Positions 34,701 to 41,987 of a DNA stretch of 41,987 nucleotides are shown here, one piece after another. Position numbers and translations under genes: made by a program. Below the pieces are notes generated by a model. That model was given only the letters and a program-made list of their open reading frames with translations, did not search any database and had not been told where the DNA came from. This DNA is from Cryomorphaceae bacterium (GTDB lineage Bacteria; Bacteroidota; Bacteroidia; Flavobacteriales; Crocinitomicaceae): the NCBI GenBank assembly GCA_021298235.1, contig JAJTDX010000038.1:1-41987 (forward strand), given 5' to 3'. Every line of letters begins with the position of its first letter. Positions within the stretch are counted from its first letter, which is position 1.

Positions 34701-36418
34701 CGAAAGAGGATTTTAACAAAGCGCTGGCAATTAAACCAGGAAATCCGTATGTGGTCAATAAATTGAAAGAAATTGACGCCTTCCTCAATCCGGCGATGGA
34801 AAAATCGGTAGCCTTACAACCTTTAGGTACGCCATATGAAAGTTCCATAATGGATGGATACGCAGCGCTAAAAGAGGCCGAAATCCAACGTAAAAATATG
34901 AAGGATGGGGCAGTAGAAAATAAAGTCTCAGAATCTGTTAAAGCAAGTTCCGATTTAAAGGAAATACAAGAAATAAAAGCCCAATCGAACAGGGAGAAGG
35001 TTACGAATGCAATTACTACGGTATCGACAAATGATCAAAATGGAGATTTAAACCGTCAACTCACTGTACAAGTATTGGATAAAACTCAAAAGGATATCGA
35101 AACCGAGCAAATTGCAGATGAGAATTTTAAACATTCCGAGAATATTCGTTCACAAGAGTCTCTGACGACGATAGTAGATGAATCTGCTATCGACTATAAA
35201 AGTCGGGAAAGTGTATATTCTGAGAATTCAGAGACCTTATCTACTTACAACTTAACGCGTATGGAGACCGAACGTCAAAGGGAAGTTGGTGAGGGGAGTA
35301 TGAATGTTGCAGCATCACAGAAGATTACTGAAATCGAGAAAAAGCGACAGTCGGATGCCATAGATGATTATGCAAGTCGTGATGTGGCGAGGAAAGAGGT
35401 GGATCAAAAGAGGAAAGAGGTGACTGAGCTAGATCAGACATTGGATCAGGGCAAAAAAGGAGAGCTTCTGGAAAATGACAGGCAATTGTACAAAAACAAA
35501 GCGAATATTTCTGAAAAAGAAGTGGAGGATGCCAAGGTAGCTCAAAACAATGATGTTTATCTCAAACAGGTAAAAAGTGACGTTAACAAAGAAGAGTCGG
35601 ACAGGTCTGATGTACAAGTAGTGCATGCGCAGGAATTAAATAAATCCATTGATGACATTAACGTTTCAATTGATCAGAATACTGTAGAGCGTGATCTTAA
35701 TAGAGGGAAAACTACGGAGATAATCAAACAGGGGACGGAAGAGATAGAACTTTCGAGTATTGCAACCAACACCAAGGAGAATACAAAATACCAAAGTAAC
35801 AAGAGTGTCATTGACGGAAAAAGTGCCATCGCATCTGAAAATGAAGCTGCTGCAAAAGAAAATCTGGCACAAAACAATGTTGGAGTTAAATTAATTGACA
35901 AAAAAGCCAATACCTCTGCCTCCGATTTGAATTTAAGTGATGATCAGGAGAGACTTGATACACGAAAGAAAGTAGAAATAATTTCAAGTGATATTGAACA
36001 GAATTCTAAAGCAAGTGAGGGAGAACAAGCAGAGTTCAATAAAAAGGTGAATGACGTTGCCAAAGCAGTGGAGGCAGGAAATACCGGTTTGGAAGAAGCA
36101 AATAAGAATAAGAACCTTGCCAACCAAGAGAAACTTACAGAAGCTGAGACTCAGAAACCTGAAAAGATGAAATTGGCCAATTCACTTGGTCAAGAATATC
36201 CTGAAGGGGTGAGTCAGGAATCATTTACCCAAAATGACAGTAAAGGCCTGATGACTGCTATTATTACCCGCAGGATTGTTGTAATTGAGGGGCGTGGAGA
36301 TGTCTATGTTCGAACACAAACTCTTCAGGCGATTACATACACAAAGAATGGTCAGCCAATCACTGAAACTGTTTGGCAACGGGAGACGCAAGGGCCGCAT
36401 CTGAAAAAGAATTATTGA
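31763..36418 (+). CDS. 1551-residue exported protein with about 14 TPR-like repeats, a long coiled-coil region and a conserved C-terminal domain
   Basis: A signal peptide (residues 1-19, ending GYVQ) is followed by a carboxypeptidase-regulatory-like beta domain (about 22-120, with GVTVSIVQNGNTISSATTAS). From about 180 to 1030 run some 14 units of about 60 residues, each with a helix pair and an Ala-Leu-x-x-Lys-Pro turn (YQEAQAKYEEALALKPKEKY; YEKAIENYERALSVKPGDKT). Residues about 1040-1480 are Lys, Glu, Asn and Gln-rich, predicted coiled coil. The last 70 residues form a compact domain with ITRRIVVIEGRGDVYVRTQT and TYTKNGQPITETVWQRET. There is no membrane helix and no lipobox, so a periplasmic scaffold role is an inference. 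The unit spacing is consistent and the reading frame is intact throughout. Confidence 0.78.
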   Translation: MRSFFLLFLFVCISFIGYVQTLTFAFKGTVSNQDLGKNETGVTVSIVQNGNTISSATTASNGKYSLKGNVNYLSPFSVVFSKGGMVSKKVNFNFATMNEEDIPAGSEFSPIADLSMSLFAERPNVDFSFLNNEPVGNVTWNNAKLSPELDKVTSDKMKAKIEKLLMQAEQNNSANEAKYQALIKEADNLYLSLKKYQEAQAKYEEALALKPKEKYPSDKIVELDALIAANQKQAQAAQQADVEYQNLIKAADVLRDQKKYEQAISKYKEAVAKKNEQYPKDQIVAVQKLVDDQKKLAETETKYTEAIKAAELAFTQKNYTLAKEKYTIASELKPAESLPKTKITEIEKILSDQKTLADKKKKFEEAMSAADKLFSSSSWADAKLKYTEASQLDPTATLPKTKITECDAKIALAAKDKEKADKIAKLLSEGSTFFTSSKWTEAKGKYNEVLALDPPNKEAKDKLAEIAVKEQDLAKSAEQEAKFAKFVKDGDASVKTLNYVDAKTKYESALALKSDAAVQTKLDDVNTKIKEKEDKANQEAKFQSLKTEGIQLANESKFSEAKLKLNEALAIKSDVIITAKLKEIDEKEKQLAAGSKLEKDYQDLLAAAEGLENSKDYDGAIQKYKEASAKKPTEKFPKDKIAAIEILKIQNAKQKDVDTKYDAAMKRGDDLMVQQKYLDAIKEYNNALAIKPNETLPVQKAKEAEEAEKSKGSEDRKQYEKIIGGIEKAIAEKDYSRGKELVERAKSFNKQFNIFPSDTRPNDLLTQINLLEQADKNYSAKIAEGEKFVTSKEYTKAVASFEAAKIIKPSETLPQTRIDEVNSLIAANASAKEKERMYSEYMAQGGLSQNAKNYEKAIENYERALSVKPGDKTAQDKISEVKRLMDDLANSAKSAKERQDKFNALIKEADGLFSGKSYSEASVKYSEALNLDAKSSYAKKQLDESNRLKASAEAQKAEEEFKALVKSGDDFFAIKSFDKSKEDFNKALAIKPGNPYVVNKLKEIDAFLNPAMEKSVALQPLGTPYESSIMDGYAALKEAEIQRKNMKDGAVENKVSESVKASSDLKEIQEIKAQSNREKVTNAITTVSTNDQNGDLNRQLTVQVLDKTQKDIETEQIADENFKHSENIRSQESLTTIVDESAIDYKSRESVYSENSETLSTYNLTRMETERQREVGEGSMNVAASQKITEIEKKRQSDAIDDYASRDVARKEVDQKRKEVTELDQTLDQGKKGELLENDRQLYKNKANISEKEVEDAKVAQNNDVYLKQVKSDVNKEESDRSDVQVVHAQELNKSIDDINVSIDQNTVERDLNRGKTTEIIKQGTEEIELSSIATNTKENTKYQSNKSVIDGKSAIASENEAAAKENLAQNNVGVKLIDKKANTSASDLNLSDDQERLDTRKKVEIISSDIEQNSKASEGEQAEFNKKVNDVAKAVEAGNTGLEEANKNKNLANQEKLTEAETQKPEKMKLANSLGQEYPEGVSQESFTQNDSKGLMTAIITRRIVVIEGRGDVYVRTQTLQAITYTKNGQPITETVWQRETQGPHLKKNY

Positions 36419-36482
36419 GCGAGAGTTTATTCAAAATACACTGTCAGTAACTCTTCTTCATTTTCACATTTATCGTAGTTGT

Positions 36483-36527
36483 ATTAGGTAATTTCATCAA
36501 AAGAATTTTGATGCCTAATCAATTTTT
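36483..36527 (+). terminator. Bulged hairpin with T-tract just before mpl (terminator or attenuator)
   Basis: An 8-bp stem CATCAAAA (36495-36502) with TTTTGATG (36506-36513) closes a GAA loop. An outer stem ATTAGG (36483-36488) pairs with CCTAAT (36514-36519), with a six-base bulge on the 5' side. TTTTT (36523-36527) follows and abuts the mpl ATG at 36528. It lies 64 bases after the giant gene's stop. It may terminate that transcript, or read-through may feed mpl. Confidence 0.6.
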
Positions 36528-37889
36528 ATGAAAGTACATTTCATCGCTATAGGAGGCAGTGCCATGCACAATCTTGCCATCGCCCTCAAACGAAAAGGTG
36601 CTCATGTCACAGGTTCGGACGATGAGATTTTTGAGCCGTCCAGAACGAGACTCGAAAAAGAAGGGATTTTACCTCCAGAGATCGGTTGGTTTCCTGATAA
36701 GTTACAAAAGGACATGGATGCTGTCATTTTGGGAATGCATGCCAGGGCTGACAATCCAGAGCTTCTGCGTGCTAAAGAGCTTGGATTGGCGGTTTACTCT
36801 TACCCGGAATACCTCTACGAACAGAGCAAGGATAAACTCAGAGTGGTCATCGGCGGTAGTCACGGGAAAACAACGATTACGTCTATGTTGCTTCATGCCG
36901 TCGGGAAACTTCAATTGAATGTAGATTACATGGTCGGCGCTCAGCTTGAAGGATACGACTGTATGGTTAAACTTTCGGAAGATGCAAAAGTGATGATTTT
37001 GGAAGGCGATGAATATTTGAGTTCGCCCATTGACAGACGTCCGAAGTTTCATTTGTACAAGCCTCATGTGGCTATAATCAGTGGGATTGCCTGGGATCAT
37101 ATCAATGTGTTTCCAACATTTGAAAATTATGTTGAACAGTTTGATATTTTTTGTTCATTGATTGAGGCTTCTGGCACTCTTGTCTTTAATCAGGCAGATC
37201 AGGAGGTGGCGAAGCTTGGAGAAAAATATAAATCACAATTGAATTCTGTTCCTTACACAACGCCGGAATATTCAGTCACGGATTATGGCACTTTGCTCAA
37301 ATATGATGGCAAGGAATACAAGCTTCAGATTTTTGGTGCGCACAACCTCCAAAATTTAATGGGTGCTATGAATTTAGCCAAAGCCATTGGAATTACTTCT
37401 GATGACTTTTTTAGGTCGATGTCAGATTTCAAAGGAGCGGGGAAACGTTTGCAGAAAGTTGCTGAAAAAGAAACGTTCATCATGTTTAAGGATTTTGCCC
37501 ATTCGCCTTCGAAACTGAAAGCAACTACACGTGCGGTCAAGGAACAATTTGCCAACCGAAAGGTAATAGCTTGTATGGAATTACATACATTTTCCTCCCT
37601 TAAAAAGGAGTTTTTATCTCATTATAAAGGGGCAATGGAGGCAGCAGACAGTGCGCTAGTTTATTTTAGTCCTTCTGTTGTTGCGCATAAAAAACTGGAT
37701 CCAATTTCGAGAGAGATGGTGGTGGACGGATTTGGTGGGAATATTGTTGTAGCGAACGAAACGCATGAAGTTCTTGAATTCATCCAAAAGGAATTGAATT
37801 CAAATTCCGTTTTACTTATGATGTCTTCAGGTAATTTTGATGGTATTGATTATGAAGTGCTTGGGGAAGAAATCATTGAAAAATGGTGA
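36528..37889 (+). CDS. mpl: UDP-N-acetylmuramate:L-alanyl-gamma-D-glutamyl-meso-diaminopimelate ligase (Mpl)
   Basis: Reattaches the tripeptide recovered from old murein to UDP-MurNAc, so that cell-wall peptides are recycled. The N-terminal UDP-binding part has FIAIGGSAMHNLAIALKRKG and GSDDEIFEPSRTRL (the Mpl and MurC-type beginning). The Mur ligase P-loop is GGSHGKTT (109-116), and GDEYLSSPIDRRPKF near 162 plus HINVFPTFENY are Mpl features. The central ATP site includes GAHNLQNLMGAMNLAKA, and KDFAHSPSKLKATTRAVKE near 325 is the C-terminal ligase domain. The 453-residue length is typical. Its 3' end overlaps the beta-lactamase start by 7 bases. Confidence 0.92.
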   Translation: MKVHFIAIGGSAMHNLAIALKRKGAHVTGSDDEIFEPSRTRLEKEGILPPEIGWFPDKLQKDMDAVILGMHARADNPELLRAKELGLAVYSYPEYLYEQSKDKLRVVIGGSHGKTTITSMLLHAVGKLQLNVDYMVGAQLEGYDCMVKLSEDAKVMILEGDEYLSSPIDRRPKFHLYKPHVAIISGIAWDHINVFPTFENYVEQFDIFCSLIEASGTLVFNQADQEVAKLGEKYKSQLNSVPYTTPEYSVTDYGTLLKYDGKEYKLQIFGAHNLQNLMGAMNLAKAIGITSDDFFRSMSDFKGAGKRLQKVAEKETFIMFKDFAHSPSKLKATTRAVKEQFANRKVIACMELHTFSSLKKEFLSHYKGAMEAADSALVYFSPSVVAHKKLDPISREMVVDGFGGNIVVANETHEVLEFIQKELNSNSVLLMMSSGNFDGIDYEVLGEEIIEKW

Positions 37890-38686
37890 AGTTCCGCTTG
37901 CTTTTTTTTCTTCCATTAATTTTCTCTTGTTCTTCATTGAAAAATACGAAAGAAGATGTTCTAACTCTGGATTTGAAATCTGCATATGACAAGGTATCCT
38001 CAAATGGTGTCTTCTTACTGAAAGATATTGACAAGAAGATACTTTACACGTATAATAGTTCTCTTGATGATACCCTTTTTGTTCCCGCATCTACCTTTAA
38101 AATTGTTAATTCAATAATTGCTCTTGAAACAGGAACCGTTTCTGGAATTCATGATACGCTGAAATGGGATGGCGTTATCCGTGATAGAAAAGAATGGAAT
38201 CGGGATTCGGACATGAAAAATGCATTTGCCAATTCAACTGTTTGGTTTTATCAGGAATTGGCAAAAAAGATAGGAGTGGATCGAATGCGTTTTTGGTTAG
38301 ATACTCTGAAGTATGGATCGGGGAATATATATACCATTGACAAGTTTTGGTTAAATGGTGAACTGAAGATCTCACCCAAGGAGCAACTTCAATTTCTCGT
38401 TCGGTTTCTGAATAGAGAATTGCCTCTTAGTTCCAATACCTATGCTTGTTTGGAGGAAATTATGCGTAGAGAAGAGAAAGAGCAAACAGTATTGTTTGGC
38501 AAAACGGGCTGGGGATTTGATGGAAATGATGTGGGATGGTTTGTGGGCTTTGTTCGTTCTGAAAAAGGAACGTATGTGTTTACCAATTTGATGTGGTCCT
38601 CCAAAACTGACAATCCAGATTTTGGTTCATCGAGAATAAACATCGTAAAGAACGTTCTCAGCTCTCTTGGAATTATGCCACATTAG
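37883..38686 (+). CDS. Class D (OXA-like) serine beta-lactamase / penicillin-binding-like protein
   Basis: A 267-residue protein of the class D fold. The N-terminus could be a lipoprotein signal (LPLIFSC, Cys at residue 16). Active-site motifs: PASTFK with Ser70 and Lys73 (the carbamylated Lys of the class), NSTV with Ser118 and Val120, YGS at 144-146 (YGN is usual), a Trp in FWLNG at 156 and FGKTGWG with Lys207. The residue numbers happen to match the standard class D numbering for Ser70, Lys73 and Ser118. Overlap with mpl by 7 bases suggests one transcript linking wall recycling and beta-lactam hydrolysis (inference). Substrate spectrum is unknown, and similarity to chromosomal OXA types is only by motif. 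Its 3' end overlaps the DUF4199 gene convergently by 4 bases. Confidence 0.85.
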   Translation: MVKFRLLFFLPLIFSCSSLKNTKEDVLTLDLKSAYDKVSSNGVFLLKDIDKKILYTYNSSLDDTLFVPASTFKIVNSIIALETGTVSGIHDTLKWDGVIRDRKEWNRDSDMKNAFANSTVWFYQELAKKIGVDRMRFWLDTLKYGSGNIYTIDKFWLNGELKISPKEQLQFLVRFLNRELPLSSNTYACLEEIMRREEKEQTVLFGKTGWGFDGNDVGWFVGFVRSEKGTYVFTNLMWSSKTDNPDFGSSRINIVKNVLSSLGIMPH

Positions 38687-39237
38687 TCTTTGAAAACAAT
38701 TTTTCGGTAAATGATTGTGATCATAATGCTGTAAAATGTACTCAACAGCAGCATAGACAAAATCGTTAGCGTTGTCGTAAAACCAACTGAAGCTCCCTTT
38801 TTGTTATTCTCGATCAATTTTTTTTCAATCTGATCTTTTGTCATTACCTCAGCATCGGGAAATTCTTGTTTAAATTTTTCCAATTGAGCAGAGTCGTTTA
38901 CCATCTGATGAATTTCGTATTCTTTTTCAGCAATTTTCTGAGCGTAGTATCCCGGATTAATTTTAGAATAAAAGAAGAAAAGGAATATACTTGTAATGAG
39001 TACATATGGCACTCCGGCGCTCATGGCATTTTTTAGGTCGACCATGGCATTGGTTTCGTCAGTGTCTATTCTCTTTTGAAGATAAAGTCCTATCGATATT
39101 GCACTAAGCAACATGAAAATATTCGTAAGGACAGCAACGAAGGTGGTTTCGTCAGAAAACCCAAGAAAATATAACGTTAATTTAAAAATTATCCAGAACA
39201 ACGCAGCTGCAACCCCGGATTTAACGGTAATTCTCAT
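38683..39237 (-). CDS. DUF4199 family membrane protein
   Basis: A 184-residue protein with four predicted membrane helices: about 10-27, 33-51, 75-92 and 150-175, with a long charged loop (about 95-145) between the third and fourth. The order of helices and the DLKNAMSAGVPYVLITSIFL segment fit DUF4199, a Bacteroidota family without known function. It starts 9 bases after the rho stop, so it is cotranscribed with rho. In related genomes DUF4199 proteins often lie near glycosyltransferase genes, which is not the case here. Confidence 0.78.
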   Translation of the reverse strand: MRITVKSGVAAALFWIIFKLTLYFLGFSDETTFVAVLTNIFMLLSAISIGLYLQKRIDTDETNAMVDLKNAMSAGVPYVLITSIFLFFFYSKINPGYYAQKIAEKEYEIHQMVNDSAQLEKFKQEFPDAEVMTKDQIEKKLIENNKKGASVGFTTTLTILSMLLLSTFYSIMITIIYRKIVFKD

Positions 39238-39246
39238 TCGATTTTG

Positions 39247-40863
39247 TTAACTGTTCATTGATACCAGGAACTCTTCGTTCGAGAGTGTGTTTTCCATGTG
39301 TGATTTCATGAATTCCATCGCTTCAACAGGGTTCATATCAGCAATAAATTTACGGATAAGCCACACACGTTGTAAAACGTCTTTGCCAACAAGTAAGTCT
39401 TCACGTCTGGTGCCGGAAGCAGTAATATCAATTGCCGGATAAATTCGTCGATTTGCAATTTTTCGATCCAACTGAAGTTCCATATTGCCAGTTCCTTTGA
39501 ATTCCTCAAAAATCACCTCGTCCATTTTTGAACCGGTTTCAGTTAATGCAGTCGCAAGAATAGAAAGGGAACCTCCATTTTCGATCTTACGTGCTGATCC
39601 GAAGAAGCGTTTCGGTTTATGAAGTGCGTTTGCATCTACACCGCCCGAAAGCACCTTTCCAGATGCAGGAGAAACCGTGTTGTACGCACGAGCAAGACGT
39701 GTAATTGAGTCAAGGAGAATACAAACGTCATGTCCGCACTCCACCATTCGTTTAGCCTTTTCAAGTACCATATTCGCAACTTTAACGTGTCGCTCTGCCG
39801 GTTCGTCAAAGGTCGAAGCAATAACTTCAGCTTTAACACTTCTTGCCATATCGGTGACCTCTTCCGGACGTTCGTCAATTAAAAGGACAATAAGGTATGT
39901 TTCAGGATGATTTGCTGCAATTGCATTGGCTACATCTTTCAGCAACATCGTTTTACCTGTCTTTGGTTGAGCAACAATCATCCCGCGTTGTCCCTTTCCG
40001 ATCGGAGCAAAAAGATCCATCACTCGAGTAGAAAGTGTTTCTTGAGCGTGACCAGTAAGCTTGAATTTCTCATCCGGAAACAAGGGAGTCAAGTATTGAA
40101 AAGGTACTCTATCTCTTATATAGGAGGGATCTCTACCGTTAATTGATTCCACTTTTACCAAAGGAAAGAATTTCTCTCCCTCTCGAGGAGGACGAATAGT
40201 TCCTTTAACTGTATCACCGGTTTTGAGTCCAAATAATTTTATTTGGCTTTGAGAAACGTAGATATCGTCAGGTGAAGGAAGGTAATTATAATCAGAAGAT
40301 CTTAAAAAACCATAACCGTCCTGAATTACTTCTAGTACACCTTCTGCGGATACAATACCGACAAGATCATAAGCTGACTCATCAATTTTTTCTTCCTGTC
40401 GTTGATGATGGTGTTGCGGTCTGTTTTCCTGGTGTGGTCTTGGTTGCGATTGATGTGGTCTATGTTGTTGTCGATGGTGCTGCTGAGGAGCTTCTGACTC
40501 AATTTTTTCAACTGTTTCATCCGTCTTTTTTTCCGTCACTTCAGGAGAAACTTCTGATTTTTGATCCGCCATCTCAAGAAGGTTTCGTCCTCTTCGTTTT
40601 ACAGGTTCTGATTCAGGCTCTGGAGACTGCGCCTCCTTTTGTTCAGAACTGAAAAGTTCATTTTGAACAGGTTGAACATCTTCCTTTTTAGGGCGCCCCC
40701 GACGTTTTTTTTCCTCAGCATTGGTATTGCTGCCAGTGGAGTCTCCGGAAATAGCGAGAATAAGTTCTTCTTTTTTAAGATTTAGTGCATTTGGGATTCC
40801 AATAACATTGGCAATTTCCCTAAGGTCGGAAAGTGATTTCCCTTCCAGTTCTTTTTTATCCAT
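39247..40863 (-). CDS. rho: Transcription termination factor Rho
   Basis: Hexameric RNA helicase that ends untranslated transcripts. The protein has 538 residues: an N-terminal SAP-like Rho-N helix domain (about 1-35, with [13 protein letters not shown]), a disordered insert (about 45-160) rich in Lys, Glu and then His, Arg, Gln and Pro, a cold-shock-like RNA-binding domain (about 175-240, [20 protein letters not shown]), and a RecA-type ATPase with Walker [12 protein letters not shown], the catalytic Glu in [14 protein letters not shown] and Walker [14 protein letters not shown]. The insert is typical for the phylum and increases RNA binding. An intact promoter lies upstream; the leader is about 75 bases. 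Confidence 0.96.
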   Translation of the reverse strand: MDKKELEGKSLSDLREIANVIGIPNALNLKKEELILAISGDSTGSNTNAEEKKRRGRPKKEDVQPVQNELFSSEQKEAQSPEPESEPVKRRGRNLLEMADQKSEVSPEVTEKKTDETVEKIESEAPQQHHRQQHRPHQSQPRPHQENRPQHHHQRQEEKIDESAYDLVGIVSAEGVLEVIQDGYGFLRSSDYNYLPSPDDIYVSQSQIKLFGLKTGDTVKGTIRPPREGEKFFPLVKVESINGRDPSYIRDRVPFQYLTPLFPDEKFKLTGHAQETLSTRVMDLFAPIGKGQRGMIVAQPKTGKTMLLKDVANAIAANHPETYLIVLLIDERPEEVTDMARSVKAEVIASTFDEPAERHVKVANMVLEKAKRMVECGHDVCILLDSITRLARAYNTVSPASGKVLSGGVDANALHKPKRFFGSARKIENGGSLSILATALTETGSKMDEVIFEEFKGTGNMELQLDRKIANRRIYPAIDITASGTRREDLLVGKDVLQRVWLIRKFIADMNPVEAMEFMKSHMENTLSNEEFLVSMNS

Positions 40864-40943
40864 GAAACGATATAAAATTTTTTGAGATCAGATAACTGAA
40901 AAAAGATGGGTTATGTAGCAGGAGAATTCCTGTTTAGACGTTG

Positions 40944-40973
40944 CAAGTATAAGAATATTGTTTGAACTGACAA
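40944..40973 (-). promoter_or_regulatory. rho promoter (-33 TTG, 19-base spacer, -7 box)
   Basis: On the minus strand TTG (40973-40971) is followed by exactly 19 bases and then TATACTTG (40951-40944), which differs from TAnnTTTG at one base. This is the only site in the window with both elements at consensus spacing. It implies a leader of about 75 bases before the rho ATG, long enough for autoregulation. Confidence 0.65.
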
Positions 40974-41035
40974 GCACTGTTAAAAAGTTTTGGTTAGAAC
41001 TTCGAATTAGAAAATTCCTTCAATGGAACTTATTG

Positions 41036-41043
41036 TATCTTCG
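41036..41043 (+). promoter_or_regulatory. Possible -7 box for the symporter gene
   Basis: TATCTTCG differs from TAnnTTTG at one base. It is followed by ACAC and the ATG at 41048, the same 4-base distance seen at the hydrolase gene. No TTG at -33. Confidence 0.35.
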
Positions 41044-41047
41044 ACAC

Positions 41048-41987
41048 ATGAATCCTATGAAATCGTTTTACACTGTTTTTTGGTACGTGATCATTTTTGT
41101 GCACATTGCTTTGAGTTTTTTACTTCAAAACATGTTCGGCGGAGCTGAGTTTTTTAAGATTATCCGTTATGTGCTGATTGCGATCCTTTTCCTTATTTCA
41201 TTCAAACGAAAAAAACTATCTCTCTGGATTTTTTCATCTATGATGGCAGGAATGGTGGTCGGGATGGATTTTCCTGCTTTTGCCCTTGAAACTGAACGTT
41301 TTGGTAAAATCTTCCTTCGTCTGGTAAAATCTCTTGTCGCACCATTGATTTTTTCCACATTAATTGTTGGAATAGCCGGACACAGCAATCTAAAGCAAGT
41401 GGGTAGAATTGGCCTTAAAAGTATTCTGTATTTTGAGATTGTTACCACCGTTGCATTATTTATCGGACTTCTGGCCATCAATTTTTCAAAAGCAGGAGTG
41501 GGTGTAAATGTTGAAGCCAGAGAACAGGATAAGGCTCGATCGGTCGAGCTGATGGAACAGAAAAAGGAACATAAGGACCACTTTGTTGAAATTTTTCCGG
41601 AGAACATCGCCAAATCCATTGCAGAGAATCAGGTACTTCAGGTGGTTGTTTTTTCTGTGATTTTTGCGATCGGTCTTGGACTGGTAAAGCATGAAAAACA
41701 CAAACAGACCATGCTTAATTTCAGCGAGAGTCTTGCCGAAGTCATGTTTAAATTCACAGATATAGTGATGTATGTGGCTCCGCTAGCTGTATTTGGTGCA
41801 TTGGCGAGTACGGTTGCCAAGTCCGGCGTTGATATACTCTACAATTTGATGAAATTGGTAGGCACTCTTTACATAGCCCTAGTGGTTTTTGTTCTTGCCG
41901 TTCTTCTCCCGATCGCTTTACTAGCACGAATTCCGGTCAGGCGATTCATGCAGGCGGTTTCTGAACCTTTAGCTCTTGCATTCGCAA
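41048..41987 (+). CDS. Dicarboxylate/amino acid:cation symporter (partial, runs off the window)
   Basis: From ATG 41048 a frame stays open for 313 codons to the window edge. It encodes several membrane helices and marks of the DAACS (GltP/DctA) family: FGKIFLRLVKSLVAPLIFST near 80, FEIVTTVALFIGLLAINFSK near 130, VVVFSVIFAIGLGLVKHEKH near 203 and VMYVAPLAVFGALASTVAKS near 237. The Ser-rich reentrant loop and substrate-binding helices lie beyond the end. An extended hydrophilic loop (about 155-190, rich in Glu and Lys) sits before the helix containing VVVFSV. Substrate is probably glutamate, aspartate or C4-dicarboxylates, driven by Na+ or H+. It is divergent from rho. Confidence 0.88.
   Translation, partial: MNPMKSFYTVFWYVIIFVHIALSFLLQNMFGGAEFFKIIRYVLIAILFLISFKRKKLSLWIFSSMMAGMVVGMDFPAFALETERFGKIFLRLVKSLVAPLIFSTLIVGIAGHSNLKQVGRIGLKSILYFEIVTTVALFIGLLAINFSKAGVGVNVEAREQDKARSVELMEQKKEHKDHFVEIFPENIAKSIAENQVLQVVVFSVIFAIGLGLVKHEKHKQTMLNFSESLAEVMFKFTDIVMYVAPLAVFGALASTVAKSGVDILYNLMKLVGTLYIALVVFVLAVLLPIALLARIPVRRFMQAVSEPLALAFA

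Noticed and set aside
40272..40652. 126-codon frame opposite the rho insert
   Set aside because: It arises from the His/Gln/Arg-rich repeats of the Rho insert read backwards, and gives an implausible Val-rich peptide.

Overview
The window reads as ordinary chromosome of a low-GC Bacteroidota, most likely a flavobacterial lineage near Crocinitomicaceae/Cryomorphaceae (inference). The reasons are an operon bamD-rpoZ-coaBC-DUF4835-recN, type B L31, Rho with a long Arg/His/Gln-rich N-terminal insert, GSCFA and DUF4199 proteins, type IX-secretion-like C-terminal tails, lipoproteins with lipoboxes, and promoters carrying the Bacteroidota -7 box TAnnTTTG. I see no tRNA, rRNA, CRISPR array, insertion sequence or prophage.

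Layout. 1-6.9 kb: a rightward cell-envelope and housekeeping operon (M23/LysM hydrolase, BamD, RNA polymerase omega, CoaBC, a DUF4835/PorD-type protein, a broken recN, a GSCFA protein). 6.9-8.8 kb: a leftward ECF sigma factor and its membrane partner. 8.9-11.7 kb: malate dehydrogenase, a beta-helix lipoprotein and L31, with two clear intrinsic terminators. 11.8-16.4 kb: a WG-repeat protein, a TonB-like protein, an N-terminally truncated menB and an alkaline-phosphatase-superfamily protein. 16.4-18.5 kb: 3-hydroxyacyl-CoA dehydrogenase, a 20-cysteine copper-storage protein and a DCC-family protein. 18.5-21 kb: an ABC-2 exporter with a LolA-like periplasmic protein. 21-24 kb: a decayed region with a frameshifted secreted protein, a LamG-type protein, a 73-bp repeat in two copies and a broken alpha/beta hydrolase. 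24-28 kb: a tight operon of epimerase-CBS, DAHP synthase, KdsC-like phosphatase and a lysine/saccharopine-dehydrogenase-like enzyme. 28-31.7 kb: an MFS transporter and leftward FAD oxidoreductase-gcvT. 31.8-36.4 kb: one 1551-residue TPR/coiled-coil periplasmic protein. 36.5-42 kb: mpl overlapping a class D beta-lactamase, then leftward rho-DUF4199 and the start of a dicarboxylate/amino-acid symporter.

Two things stand out. First, the 24-28 kb operon joins a divergent ribulose-phosphate-epimerase domain with retained metal ligands to a CBS pair, followed by DAHP synthase and a KdsC-like phosphatase with an HTH-like N-terminus. This could be a regulated or unusual sugar-acid/aromatic route. Second, conserved genes are broken more often than expected: recN and the hydrolase each lack about 60-70 bases with the same reading-frame change, menB lacks its N-terminus, one secreted-protein gene is frameshifted, and one WG repeat unit is short. 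That is either a genuinely decaying genome or an assembly problem, and raw reads would decide it.
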